Below, one piece after another: positions 34,256 to 45,700 of a stretch of 64,000 nucleotides of DNA (position 1 is its first letter; the number at the start of each line of letters is the position of its first letter). The stretch comes from Euleptes europaea (lineage: Eukaryota; Chordata; Lepidosauria; Squamata; Sphaerodactylidae), in contig NC_079324.1 in the NCBI RefSeq assembly GCF_029931775.1, positions 59,093,268 to 59,157,267 on the forward strand. Reading direction: 5' to 3'. Below the pieces are notes generated by a model. That model worked only from the letters and a program-made list of their open reading frames with translations, had not been told where the DNA came from and made no database searches. The position numbers were made by a program, and so were the translations under genes.

Positions 34256-34597
34256 CTAGGCTAACGCTCTAACAACTACGCTGCTGTTATGCTGTTGGCT
34301 GTTATTTATGGATGGTTTTGATCACTGCTAGATATTTTACTGTTTAGTGCTGCCCACTTTTGACTCTAATTATGATCCTGTTTTTCAAATTATTTGGAAG
34401 CTGTCTTGACAGCATAGTTGCGGAGAGGTGAGTATTTTAAATAAATGACTGTCTATAGGCTGTAGGTCTTAAGGAGCAAACCACTGATTTAAGTCCCAGT
34501 GAAAGTGATGGGGATTGTACTCTTCATTTCAAGAGCAACCTGTACTCCAGGTATCAATGTAGGTTCAGTTCCCAGACTCACATACACCTCTGATTTA

Positions 34598-34685
34598 CAG
34601 TGCCATCCTATGCACAGTTACTCCGGTCTAAACCCATTGAAATGAATGGGCTTAGACGGGAGTAACTCTCCTTAAGATTGCACTG
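34598..34685. mobile_element. 88-bp perfect-type foldback element, copy 1
   Basis: Near-complete palindrome with ends CAGTGCCATCC and GATTGCACTG, centre CCATTGAAATGAATGGG. Flanked by TTA and TAA. Confidence 0.75.
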
Positions 34686-34924
34686 TAAATTCTGCCACCT
34701 TAGCAATTCCAAACATGTACAGAGTTCCTTTCCACTATAGCAGAACGTTTTTCACACACGCACCCAAGCCAACAGAGAAAGTGCCAAAGAGCATAATCTG
34801 AAATTTGTTAAATATTCTGTGATGTCATTTGGGGTCCTGATTGTGTAGCTTTTTAAAAACTTTGGAAATGTGGCTGTTTCTCGCAACGTCGTCTGTGGCG
34901 CAGGTGAGCGGACGACTAAAATAA

Positions 34925-35013
34925 CAGTGCATTCCCTAAGGAGAGTTACTCCAGTCTAAACCCATTGAAATGAATGAGCTTAGACTGGAGTAACTCTCCT
35001 TTGGAATACACTG
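34925..35013. mobile_element. 89-bp foldback element, copy 2, TAA TSD
   Basis: Same family as 34598-34685, flanked by TAA on both sides, which fits a PIF/Harbinger-type target. It can fold into one long hairpin. Confidence 0.75.
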
Positions 35014-35159
35014 TAAGAGTTTGATTTCCTTCGAATGATGGATCGGGGTGTCAACGTTTCTGGAATCGCTGCCTGCTCTGGAAGAGCCCAAACAAAAAGC
35101 TCCCTTATTCTAGGGAAAGGGCGGATGAATCCCTGGTGCTAGCACACCATGGCTAGGTG

Positions 35160-35375
35160 GAGCAGCGATTGGCTGTGGCGCCACTGGTCCCACATCAGCC
35201 CAGCGCCTGCAGCGTGCAACATCTAACGAGGCGACATCAGGCCTGGCCAATTGCCCCAGACGTTCCAGGAGCTCGCCCAGGGAAGGCCAATCAGCTGCTG
35301 TGCTGCAGAGGGGTGCGACCAATCGGAGGCGGCGGCTCCCTGCTCATGTGGAGGCGAGCATTTATTTGTTTTCAC
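35160..35375 (+). promoter_or_regulatory. Orphan CCAAT-cluster promoter-like segment
   Basis: Inverted CCAAT at 35168-35172 and direct CCAAT at 35247, 35287 and 35319 in CpG-rich sequence, followed by the TATA-like CATTTATTTG near 35359. No downstream gene is recognised, and it could be an LTR promoter relic. Confidence 0.35.
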
Positions 35376-35829
35376 GCCAGCGCAGCCTGATGTAAGACGA
35401 GGTGTCCGCGTGCAATCGGCCTCCCGTTGCAAACACGGCCGACATCAGTGGGGCTTGGGTTTCGAGACAGTCACGCATGGGATCAGTGGGGCAGCCACAC
35501 ACCAGGAGCTGCAGCTGGTTGCAAAATGAAGCTAAATACAGCATCAGGAAGCGTGGCTAGATTTTCCTCTGGACCTAGAAGGGCCTGTTTCAAAACAGGC
35601 CAACAGAAGAAGGAAAGAAAGCCATCAAATCTGGCTTCCGGAGCCATTTTATTTTAAAACAAGAATGGAATCACCACCACCACCACCACCACCCCGGTTG
35701 TGCAGAGCAAATAAGGAAAGGACCTGTGGTGTCTCCCACAAGATTTAACAAAGAGCTGCTAGAAGCTACTATTAGGAGCAATTCCTATGTAAAACATTTA
35801 TTAGCTGCCCTTCTTCCTCACTAAGCTCA
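35376..35829. other. Intergenic, unclassified
   Basis: Sequence downstream of the CCAAT cluster with a (CAC)n run near 35672-35692; no coding signal. Confidence 0.4.
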
Positions 35830-36415
35830 TGGTGGGCTTACAATCCAAACTGCCCTATGAGGAGCAGTTAAAATTCTTAGGGCTGTTTAGTTTGGAAAGA
35901 AGACGGTCAAGGGTAGACATGATAGAGGTCTATAAAATTATGCATGGTATGGAGAGAGTGGACTGGGAGAAGCTTTTCTCCCTCTCTCATAATACTAGAA
36001 CCCGGGGTCATGTGCTGAAGCTGGAGGGTGAGAGATTCAAAACTGATAAAAGGAAGTCTTTCTTCACATGACAGCATAGTTAAATTGTGGAACTCCCTGC
36101 CCCAGGATGTGGTGATGGCTGCCAACTTGGAAGGCTTTAAGAGGGAAGTGGACATGGCCATGGAGGAGAGGGCTGTCTACGGCTACTAGTCCAAATGGAT
36201 ACTAGTCAAGATGCATACCTATTCTCTCCAGGATCAGAGGAGCATGCCAATTATATTAGGTGCTTTGGAGCACAGGCAGGATAATGCTGCTACTGCCGTT
36301 GTCTTGCTTGTGGGCTTCCTGGAAGCCCCTGGTTGGCCCCTGTGTGAACAGACTGCTGGACTTGATGGACCTTGGTCTGATCCAGCATGGCCTTTCATTA
36401 TTTTCTTATGTTCAG
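35830..36415 (+). mobile_element. CR1-like LINE ORF2 C-terminus and 3' end
   Basis: Translates to [40 protein letters not shown]; continues through the 3' tail to CTTATGTTC. 5'-truncated. Confidence 0.8.
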
Positions 36416-36589
36416 ACAAAATACATAAAATCCAAAATTTAAAATCGCAATTTAGGACTGCTAGTAACTTAATCAAACGTGTTCAATATACACAAACATC
36501 TTCAATAGCCTCGTAGAGATCGAAAGGGAGGGGCCAGGTGCACCCCCCTGAGGAGGCTGTTCCATAATTGTCAAATGAACTTCATGGCT

Positions 36590-36965
36590 GCTTGAGACCC
36601 TGGAGAGCCGCTGCCAGCCTGAGTAGACAATACTGGCCTGGATGGACCAAGGGTCTGATCCAGCATAAGGCGCTCCAGTGTGTGTTCATGTGAATGTACC
36701 TACATTGGCCGGGCTATAAATAATAATAAAGTTGGGCTATAAATAACATGAATAAATAAGTAAATAATTCAGGTCACCATCAGGGAAGAAGGCTGGGTCT
36801 GGATCTTTAAATACATTAATATAACTTCTCTGTAACGTGTGTGAACATGGGGGAATGCCTGCCTGAGACCTTGGAGAGCCGCTGCCAGCCTGAGTAGGCA
36901 ATACCAGCCTGGATGGACCAAGGGTCTGATTCAGCATAAGGCCGCTTCAGTGTGCGGTCGTGTGA
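36590..36965 (+). mobile_element. Two headless tRNA-type SINE copies with the same 3' flank
   Basis: 36590-36700 and 36858-36965 both end GTGTGAATG or GTCGTGTGAATGC then CCTACATT, indicating a local duplication that includes flank. Confidence 0.65.
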
Positions 36966-37008
36966 ATGCACCTACATTCGCTGCGTAGCGTGTAAGAAGG
37001 GATCCTAA

Positions 37009-37386
37009 GGCCATTTATGCATGGGAGGTTTTGCCTTGGGTTTGTCACTATCTAGGTGCACATTTCATCCAAATTCTCAAAACTCAACAATAAGCCCCCA
37101 CCCCACCCCACCCCATGCAGAGTTTTGAGAATTTGGATGGGGGAAAATGTGCATCTAGAGAGCGGCAAATCCAAGGCTATTTATGCACAAGAGGTTTTGC
37201 CTTGGATTTGCCACTCTCTAGATGCACACTTTTCCCATCCCAATTTCTCAGAACTTGACAATAAGCCCCCATGTAGAGTTCTGAGAATTCGGATGGGGTG
37301 AAATGTGCATCTAGAGAGCGGCAAATGCGAGGCAAAACCTCCCACACATAAATGACCAAAAAACTTCCCATGCATAATAAATGGCC
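37009..37386. mobile_element. PIF/Harbinger-like foldback MITE (two units), TAA TSD
   Basis: Ends GGCCATTTATGCATGGGAGG and complement AAATGGCC, flanked by TAA (37006-37008 and 37387-37389). The inside shows arm-centre-arm twice, so two copies share one pair of outer ends. Confidence 0.75.
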
Positions 37387-37398
37387 TAAGTGTGCGCT

Positions 37399-37480
37399 AC
37401 ACACGCATTTGTCCGCTGTAACAGCGTGTACACGACTGAGCATACACATGAAGATACCTCACCTTGACGCTGAGGCGAGG
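37399..37480 (+). repeat. Diverged copy of BRI3BP promoter-proximal sequence
   Basis: 82 bases align without gaps by eye to 39073-39154. Many differences are CpG to TpG/CpA in this copy. A third, shorter piece (about 27 bases of the left flank) is at 38020-38046. Confidence 0.8.
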
Positions 37481-37484
37481 AGAG

Positions 37485-38030
37485 ACATGGCAAATCCAAG
37501 GCTATAGCCATTTATGCACGAGAGGTTTTGCCTTGGATTTGCCGCTCTCTAGATGCACATTTTTCCCATCCCAATTTCTCAAAACTCGACAATAAGCCCC
37601 CATGCAGAGTTTTGATAATTCGGATGAGGGAAAATGTGCATCTAGAGAGCGGCAAGTCCAAGGGAAAACCCCCCATGCATAAATGGCTATAGCCTTGGAT
37701 TTGCCACTCTCCAGATGTGCATTCCCCCATCTGAATTCTCAAAACTCTGCATGGGGGGCTTATTGTCGAGTTTTGAGAATTCGGATGGGGGAAATGCACA
37801 TCTGGAGAGCGGCAAATCCAAGACAAAACCTCCAGTGCATAAATGGCCAAAAAACCTCCCATGCATGTACACACATGAAGCCGCCTTCTACTGAATCTGA
37901 CCCTTGGTCCATCAAAATCAGTATTGTCTACTCAGACCGGCAGCGGCTCTCCAGGGCCTCAGGCAGAGGTCTTTCACATCACCTACATAAATGGCCCAAA
38001 CCTCCCATGCATAAATGGCATAAAGTGCGC
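37485..38030. mobile_element. Further foldback MITE copies with a SINE inserted
   Basis: Two more arm-centre-arm units (37507-37868). A truncated tRNA-type SINE (-, 37868-37985) and a MITE end remnant follow. Confidence 0.7.
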
Positions 38031-38143
38031 ACTACACACGCATTCCGATTTAGATATTATATTTTTGCATGTATGGTTATTTACGTATTATGGAATGTAT
38101 TAAATTGTTTTGCTTATGACCAGTTGGTCCACAAGCATAAATA

Positions 38144-38348
38144 GGGTTGCCAACCTCCAGGTGGTGGCTGGAGATCTCCCGCTATTACAGCCGATCTCCA
38201 GCCGATAGAGATCAGTTCCCCTGGAGAAAATGGCCGCTTTGGCCATTGGACTCTATGGCATGGAAGTCCCTCCCCTCCCCAAACCCCGCCCTCCTCAGGC
38301 TCCACCCCCCAAATCTCCAGGCAATCCCCAACCTGGAGCTGGCAACCC
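38144..38348. mobile_element. Foldback MITE, complete copy, TA-flanked
   Basis: 205 bp with inverted ends GGGTTGCCAACCTCCAGGT and CCTGGAGCTGGCAACCC between TA dinucleotides. Copies at 1549, 23845, 24848 and 45466 also have TA at the recognisable end(s). Confidence 0.75.
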
Positions 38349-38374
38349 TAAGCTTAAAGAATGGAATAAAGGCA

Positions 38375-39060
38375 AGGAAAGTGTAATGCCTGAAATCATT
38401 CTATGCTATGGAAAATGTATTGGAAATGTATTCTTTGATTTGAAATATATTCTTTGTACTCAATAAAGTATATCTGCACTCATGAACATGCCACACTCAG
38501 CATATGAGAGGTGGCTTGTATAGTTGCACCAAGCACTTGCATATGTTACAGGCCTCAAGTATAAGAGGCCCACTGTTGCTCCTTAGTTAGAAGCTAATTA
38601 AAGAATTCATAGGTGGCCGTAGTATGCTTGCATAAGCTGGTTTTCCAGAGATAAGAACCAGCTGGGAACCCTCTTCGTTAGCCTTGGCAGCTGCCAGGGA
38701 CCAAGATAAGAAGAACTGCAGTAATTTAGGATCAAATAGAGAAGCGCCTGACCATGAGGGTCTTCACTGCTCATTAGTGAGAATGAGATCACCATTTCTA
38801 TGTAACGCCTCCGAATCTCTAATAGGGTATTCAAATCCTTAATTATCTATTATTGGTTCTATGTATTGACCCCATGCATTTCGTCTTTGGTACCTCCCAT
38901 TACCAAAGATTACATCCGTGCTTGCACTCCTTTGATGTTGTCCTGCGCATTTGGGCAATTTTCACCCGGTGTGTGTACATTGGGCCTAATAAGCAAGCCG
39001 CTTTGAACTCTCAACCTCCTACTGTGTTGTTGTCATTGGGAATTGATACAATGACACAGG
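38375..39060 (+). mobile_element. Possible solo-LTR-like fossil
   Basis: AT-rich sequence with AATAAA near 38463 and a terminal region resembling R-U5. No coding content and no confirmed TSD. Family unknown, confidence low. Confidence 0.25.
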
Positions 39061-39084
39061 CATATCAAAAGGACACACTCATTG

Positions 39085-39700
39085 GTCCGCCGTAACGGCG
39101 TGCACACGACCGAGCATACACGTGGAGCCCTCTGACCTTGGCGCGGAGGCGAGGGGAGGCGGGGCCCTTCCGGCGGCGCTCGGGGAAGGCGGCGAGAGGC
39201 CGGGCGGCCATGAGGGGGCGCTGTCTCCCCGGGGAAGGCGCGGCCGCGGGGCCGCTCTAGGGCGGAGGGAAGGAGGCCGCTCTAGGGCGGAGGCCGCTAC
39301 GAGGAGCGCCCGGAGGAGGCGGAAGCCGCCGCCCGGTTGCCCCTAGCAACGGCGCCGGCGAGCCATGGCGGGCGCGCGGGACGGGCTGCTGCTGCTGCGG
39401 CGGCCTACTCGGCGGGGCCTGCCGCCCCTCGGCCTCCTGCTGCTGGGCCTGCTCCTGCTGGCCGGCCCCGGGGCGCGCTCGGCGCGGGGCCGCGGCGGCG
39501 CCGACAAGCAGAACAGCCTGCGGCGGGCGGCCAACGGCGTCTACCTGGGCGTCAGCGGCCTCTTCGGCGAGGAGAACGTGCGCGCCCTGCAGAAGGTGAG
39601 GCCCGCGCGGCCCAGGAGGAGGAGGAGGAGGAGGAGGAGGAAGCCTGGCGGGAGAGGGGCGCGGGGAGGCCGCGGGGCGAGGACGGGCTTGCCCTTGGGC
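39085..39700 (+). promoter_or_regulatory. BRI3BP: BRI3BP CpG-island promoter and first exon
   Basis: Very dense CpG and GC content from about 39.1 kb, no TATA box seen. The upstream edge (39073-39154) has a diverged copy 1.7 kb upstream. An AGG-rich run at 39613-39645 lies just inside intron 1. Confidence 0.75.
39365..39595 (+). CDS. BRI3BP: BRI3BP coding exon 1
   Basis: Starts ATGGCG in strong context (AGCCATGG); 77 codons ending in phase 0 before donor GTGAGG. Encodes the signal/anchor segment and [12 protein letters not shown]. Extremely GC-rich. The frame stays open for 145 more codons into the intron. Confidence 0.94.
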
Positions 39701-42700
39701 GCTCGCCCGTGCATCCGTGCGCGCTCGCATCTTTTGCATTGCAAGCCCAAAAAGGTTCCCCGGGACTTAATAGAGATTCGGGGTTCCTTTCTCGTTGCCA
39801 GTACTAGTGTCTCCGCACCTGTATCAATGCATCTTTTGTATTGCAATCCCAAAAAGGTTCTCCGGGACTTAATAGAGACTCGGGATTCCTTTCTCATTGC
39901 CAGTACTAGTTTCTCCACACCTGCATCCATGCATCTTTTGTATTGCAATCCCGAAAAGGTTCTCCGGGACTTAATAGAGACTTGGGGTTCCTGTCTCATT
40001 GCCAATGCTAGTTTTTCCCGTGCATCCGTGTAAGCTCACATCTTTTGCATTGCAATCCCAAAAAGGTTCTCCAGGACTTAATAGAGACTTGGGGTTCCTT
40101 TCTCATTGCCAGTACTAGTGTCTCCGCACCTGCTTACATGCATCTTTTGCATTGCAATCCCAAAAAAGGTTCTCCGGGACTTAATAGAGACTCGGGGTTC
40201 CTTTCTCGTTGCCAGTACTAGTTTCTCCGCACCTGTATCCATGCATCTTTTGTATTGCAATCCCAAAAAGGTTCTCCGGGACTTAATAGAGACTTGGGGT
40301 TCCTTTCTCATTACCAGTACTAGTTTCTCTGCACCTTCATCCATGCATCTTTTGTATTGCAATCCCAAAAAGGTTCTCCGGGACTTAATAGAGACTTGGG
40401 GTTCCTGTCTCATTGCCAATGCTAGTTTTTCCCATGCATCCTTGCATGCGCACATCTTTTGCATTGCAATTCCAAAAAGGTTCTCCGGGACTTAATAGAG
40501 ACTCGGGGTTCCTTTCTCATTTCCAGTACTAGTTTCTCCGCACTTGCATCCATGCATCTTTTGTGTTGCAATCTTTTGTATTGAATTTGGATGGGGGAAA
40601 TGTGCATCTAGAGAGCAGCAAATCCAAGGCAAATTCTCCCATGCGTTTTTGCCCTAGCTGAACTACCCTCCACTCATATAGGGAATCTCTGTGTTTGGGA
40701 GGCATTGCTACATGCCTTAAGGAAGAAAGAGGAAGAAGGATGTTCTCAGAAGGTCTGAAAGGCGGTTTGTATCACTTGTTGGGAGGTAGCGTGTCTAGGT
40801 GGAGGCACTGAACATTGAACCTGTGAGGTTGAGAGGATTTTTGTAGTTAGAAGCAAAGGTGGGCTTTGGAGATAGCTGACTGTCATGGCCCAGACTTCAA
40901 CAGGCGAAGCATCATCAGAGGAAGAGCCTGAGCAGGGAGAAATAATGGGCATTGCACCTCAGGCAGCTGAGAATGCAGGGCAGGGTGAAGGCCAACAGGT
41001 AGGAGTAAACACCAGCCCTGCTGAGGAATTGGAAGTGAACGCAGAATCACCTCCTTCGACACAACCAGATGCAGCTGTAACTCCACGGAAGCAGGACCCA
41101 CCCAGCTCACCTGAAGCCACTCAACAGCACAGGCAAAAGGGGAGAATGGAGTTGCAAAGTAAAAAGAGAAGTGCGCGTCTACAGGCGCTAAGGAGATGGC
41201 TCCAAGACTGTGAGTTGTCTGAGGATGAGACTAAGGCAAAGAGAAACAGCTTAAACCCAAGCTTGGAACAGACAGACGTTGCGAAAGCAATTGTTGCAAA
41301 AGGATCTCTGACTTTTGTTGCTGACGCTCCTAGACTTTGATAAACGGACTTCTGACCCTTGGACCGGACTTTTGACTTCGCCTCTGCACGCCGACTTTAT
41401 TTTGGTTTCCAGCTCCTGGCGGGACTCCCCCGGATTCCTGCATTCCTGAGATAACAGCCTGCTTTCAAGACCAGTAGCCGGCAGTAACCTGAGACGACCT
41501 GGCCTAGCATACTGACCCTGGGGAAGGTTTGCAGAGTTTGTGGGCTCTGAGGGGGGGTGTGTGTGTGTAGTGCTACCAAGCTGCAGGCACCTTATGCAAC
41601 CCCAGCACAGGGCTTTCAAGGCAAAAGAAGCAGAGATGGTTTGCCATTGCCCTGAAGAGGTATAGCAGGGGTGGGGAACCTTTTTCCCGCCAAGGTCCAT
41701 TTGGATATTTATAACATCATTCGCGGGCCATACAAAATTATCAACTTAGAAATTAGCCGACCAAGCCCCAAGCAGGCAGCTGCCCCAGATGACACACACG
41801 GGCAAGCAGGCAGGCCTCCAACCGGTGGTGCACTCGCCCACCTGGTGGCACAGGATGGTCTGTTGCACCAGCCGGGTGTAGCCGTCCAGCCGCATGCCGG
41901 AGTTGCTCCTGCTCCGCATGGTCGGGGCCAGATTCTACAGCCGGCTCCTGCTACCTCCGCCTGCAGGGGTGAAATGAGGACACACTGGCTAAGAACTCCC
42001 CCCCCCCGCCCATTCTGGCCCTGCTCCCTTTAACCCCTCCATTGTCACCACTTCTGCCCACACCCTCTTGTAGTACAGAGGGAATATGTTTCGCCATGGC
42101 CCGGGTGGGAAAGGGTTACACAGTTTCTTAGGCGGTCCTAGCAGCTCCATAGCTAATGACTCTTCCGGAGGGGGCGGATCACCAGTCTTAGATCCTTCTG
42201 AGCTGGAGATCTGCCTGGACCCACGAAGGGCCAGACCAAATGATTTCGGGCCTTAAATGGCCCCGGGGCCTGATTTCCCCACCCCTGAGGTATAGGAAGA
42301 ATAAATCCCAAACGGTGACCTTACCTCAACCCAGGTGGCAGCTGTACCTTTGACAGATAACTTTTCTGTCTATCCTTTGGCACGAAGCATCCTTTGGCAG
42401 AACTTGTTTATTGCATCCTGCCAATGAAGTACTTAAATCGATGCTTTTCCATGTACTCCGGAAAGTATTATTTGACTGCAAAGCCTGGCACTGGCATTCT
42501 TTCTAGAGATACTGCAACCTTCTCACTCCTTCTCTTGTCCCCTGAAAGTTCTGCTGAAAGGTCATATTTCCAAAAATAAAGCTACACTGTAGGAAAAGGA
42601 AGTGGGAGGGGGTGGACCGTTTGACAAATTGGTGCCAACGAGCTGATAAACGATACATTTGAATTAAAGAATGCTTATCGTTAATGGTGAGGGGGGAGAG

Positions 42701-45700
42701 CGCACTTATTATTTTCGTCTTTGGAGAGAAGGGAAATGTGCCCTCTCTTTCCTCTTCATCACAAGCAGTTCTCTGGGCATCTTTTCAAAGTGTAGATCAT
42801 GGGAACCAACTGCAGAAAGAAGCAGCTCAAACTGAGACCTCATCAGAGTGATTGTGAGGGGGGAGAGAGACTCAGGAACACATGAAGCTGCCTTATACTG
42901 AATCAGACCCTTGGTTCATCAGAGTCAGTATTGTCTACTCCGACCGGCAGCGGCTCTCCAGGGTCTCAGGCAGAGGTCTTTCACATCACCTACTTGCCTA
43001 GTCCCTTTAACTGGAGATACCGGGGATCGAACATGGGACCTTCTGCATGCCAAGCAGATGCTGTACCACTGAGCCACAGCCCTTTTCCCATAGAGAAATA
43101 AATAAGCCAAGTTAAATTAGGCACAGTTCTAGGTTTTCCAGAGATTTCTGACTACAGCTTCCTTAACAGAGCAATTAGCAGCACAGGGAAATATCTCACT
43201 CTCGTATCATCTGCAGACTAGGTTATATAAAAGACCTCAGCCTGAGACTCTGGAGACCCAATGCCATTCTGAATAGACAATACTGACCTAGGCCTTTTAT
43301 GCATGGCTGTTTCCCTGGCCGTCACCCCTCCCACGACTTTGGGTCTTTGTTTTGATTATGCATGCCCTTGAAAGACCCTTGGTGTACCTAGGGCCTTTTA
43401 TGCATGGCTGTTTCCTTGGTGGTCACCCCTCTGACAACTTCTGGTCTTTGTGTTGATTATGCCTGCCGTTCCTGACCGTCAGAGGTCACCTCGCTCTCCC
43501 CCATGTTTCCCTGCGTTTTGCCCGAGTTCTCAGTAATCTGTTTTATCTCAAATTTGAAAACACAGGGAAACGCAGGGGGAGAGCAAGGCGACCTCTGACG
43601 GTCGGGAACGGCATGCATAAGCAACACAAAGACCCGAAGTCATCGGAGGGGTGACCTCAAAGGAAACAGCCATGCATAAAAGGCCCTAGATACACCAAGG
43701 GTCTTTCAGTACAAGGTTCATGTGAGACCTCTGAGGAGGAGGAGGACTATAGCGGCCTTCTCCATCAGTCCTTCATCTCCTCTTGAGCTCTGTTCCCAGC
43801 TGTGCAGGCCTTTGGGAGATCTCCAACATAGTTGGGAGGTGTGCGTTCCACTCCTAGCAACACCATGTCACTTTCTGGCCTGGCTGTATTTACTTCTGGC
43901 TGGAGTGATCAATGCTGTGGAGAAGCTGGCCAAGACCCCACCCTCAGTTTATTTAAAAATAACGCTCAGGGCAAACAGGGTGGTAGCAAAACCAGCTGCA
44001 TAGGAGGTTATTACTGTATTTCCTAGATGAGGAAAGACATGCATTTCAAAACAGGAAACCTGATATAATTGAGTTACATGAACTCGCATGAATGACCAGG
44101 GGCAAAGAATGCATCGAATCCTCCTGAGTTGCTGTGCATTGTAGAGGAGGACCAATAGCATCTGGCAAACTGTCTTACATTTAAGGTTTTCCTGCTACTG
44201 ATCAGTTCAGTGAGGAGCTCCAATCCCAGGTTTTGTTCTTTCTGTTTTGCGTAAGGGCCCAGGCTAGCCTGATCTCGTCAGATCTCAGAAGCTAAGCAGG
44301 GTCAGCCCTGGCTAGTACTTGGATGTGAGACCACCCAGGAAGTCCAGGGTCGCTACGCAGAGGCAGGCACTGGCAAACCACCTCTGTTAGTCTCTTGCCT
44401 TGAATACCCTACTGGGTTGCCGTAAGTCGGCTGCGGCTTGACTTTACACACACACATTTTGCTTATGAGCTCAGGGTTTGTGCGGTTCTCCCTTCCTTCA
44501 TGTTGCCGCCACAACAACCCTGGAGGCCTGGTTAGGCTGAGACTGAATCTCTGGCTCCTTAGTGAGCTGTACGGCTGAGTGGGGCTTTACACCCCCGTCG
44601 CCAATGCCCTTGGCAGACGTCCTAATCATTGCACAACACTGGCTGGCAGCCTGAAGTCCTTCCTCCCCCCCCCCCACCGCCCACTGAAGCTGGTCATTTG
44701 AAGAAGAGTCGACTGAGAGGCCATGGAGATCTGTCAGCACTGTGGGCTTCTGCTCTTCTGATTCGAGGTTTAGCAAGAACAGTATATAAGACCTGGTGCA
44801 AAAAGTTCTTCAGAGATCACCCCGAGAATAAAACTGTTCAACTCTGTGGCTTTGCTTTTGCAGTTCTTCTCCAGACTGACTGAGCGATTTGTCTACGGTG
44901 TGGATGTTCTAGTAGATACATTCTGGAGAATATGGACAGACCTGCTGGACGTTCTTGGGATTGATGGTAGGTGTGAGGAATGGAGCCGATGGCCATTTAG
45001 AAACTGGGCCCAACGGGAGGGGGGTTATTTTTAAACAGCTCAGATAGTGTGGAATTTGGATACTAGTCAGGATGCATACCTATTATCTCCAGGATCAGAG
45101 GAGCATGCCGAATATATGAGGTGCTTTGGACCAGGCATGTTAATGTTGCTGCAGCCGTCTTGTTTGTGGGCTTCCTAGAGGCACCTGGATGGCCACTGTG
45201 TGAACAGACTGCTGGACTTGATGGGCCTTAGTCTGATCCAGCAGGGTCTTTCTTATGTTCTTATGAATATTTACCGTGTCCTTTAAAAAGAAGAGTTGGC
45301 TTTTATATTCCGATGTTTCTCTACCTATTGTAAGGAGAATAAAACCTTTACATTTATAAGGATAAAATAATTTTTTTAAAAAAGGATAAAATAAAATTAT
45401 AAGGAGAATGAAAACTTTACAATCTCCTTCCCTTCCTCTCCCCACAACAGATACCAGGTGAGGCATTATACCCCTCCAAAGCCCCTCCGCTAGCCCCACC
45501 CTCCCCATGCTCCACCCCAAAAATCTCCAGGAATTTCCCAACCCAGAGTTGGCAACCCTACACTGGTCTGATCCAGCAGGACTCTTATGTTCTTAGCTAC
45601 ATTACACACTGTGGACATCTTTTGCATCTCGTTGCACGTAAATCCCATGTTTATTTTGTTTTGAATATTACCGGTCTTAAAGTTCTGGGTGTCGACCGTA

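Noticed and set aside
39257-39739. 160-codon minus-strand open frame
   Set aside because: Proline/arginine/alanine-rich product of GC-rich CpG-island DNA opposite BRI3BP exon 1; no family resemblance.
39728-40580. Regularly spaced repeat that could suggest a CRISPR array
   Set aside because: Units are contiguous, without unique spacers, in a vertebrate intron; it is a minisatellite.
40885-41340. 151-codon plus-strand open frame in BRI3BP intron 1
   Set aside because: Acidic low-complexity product, no homologue recognised, inside a probable LTR-type relic.
44257-44452. Possible 5S rRNA gene
   Set aside because: Only part of the 5S sequence is present and it continues into a SINE body seen elsewhere in the window.
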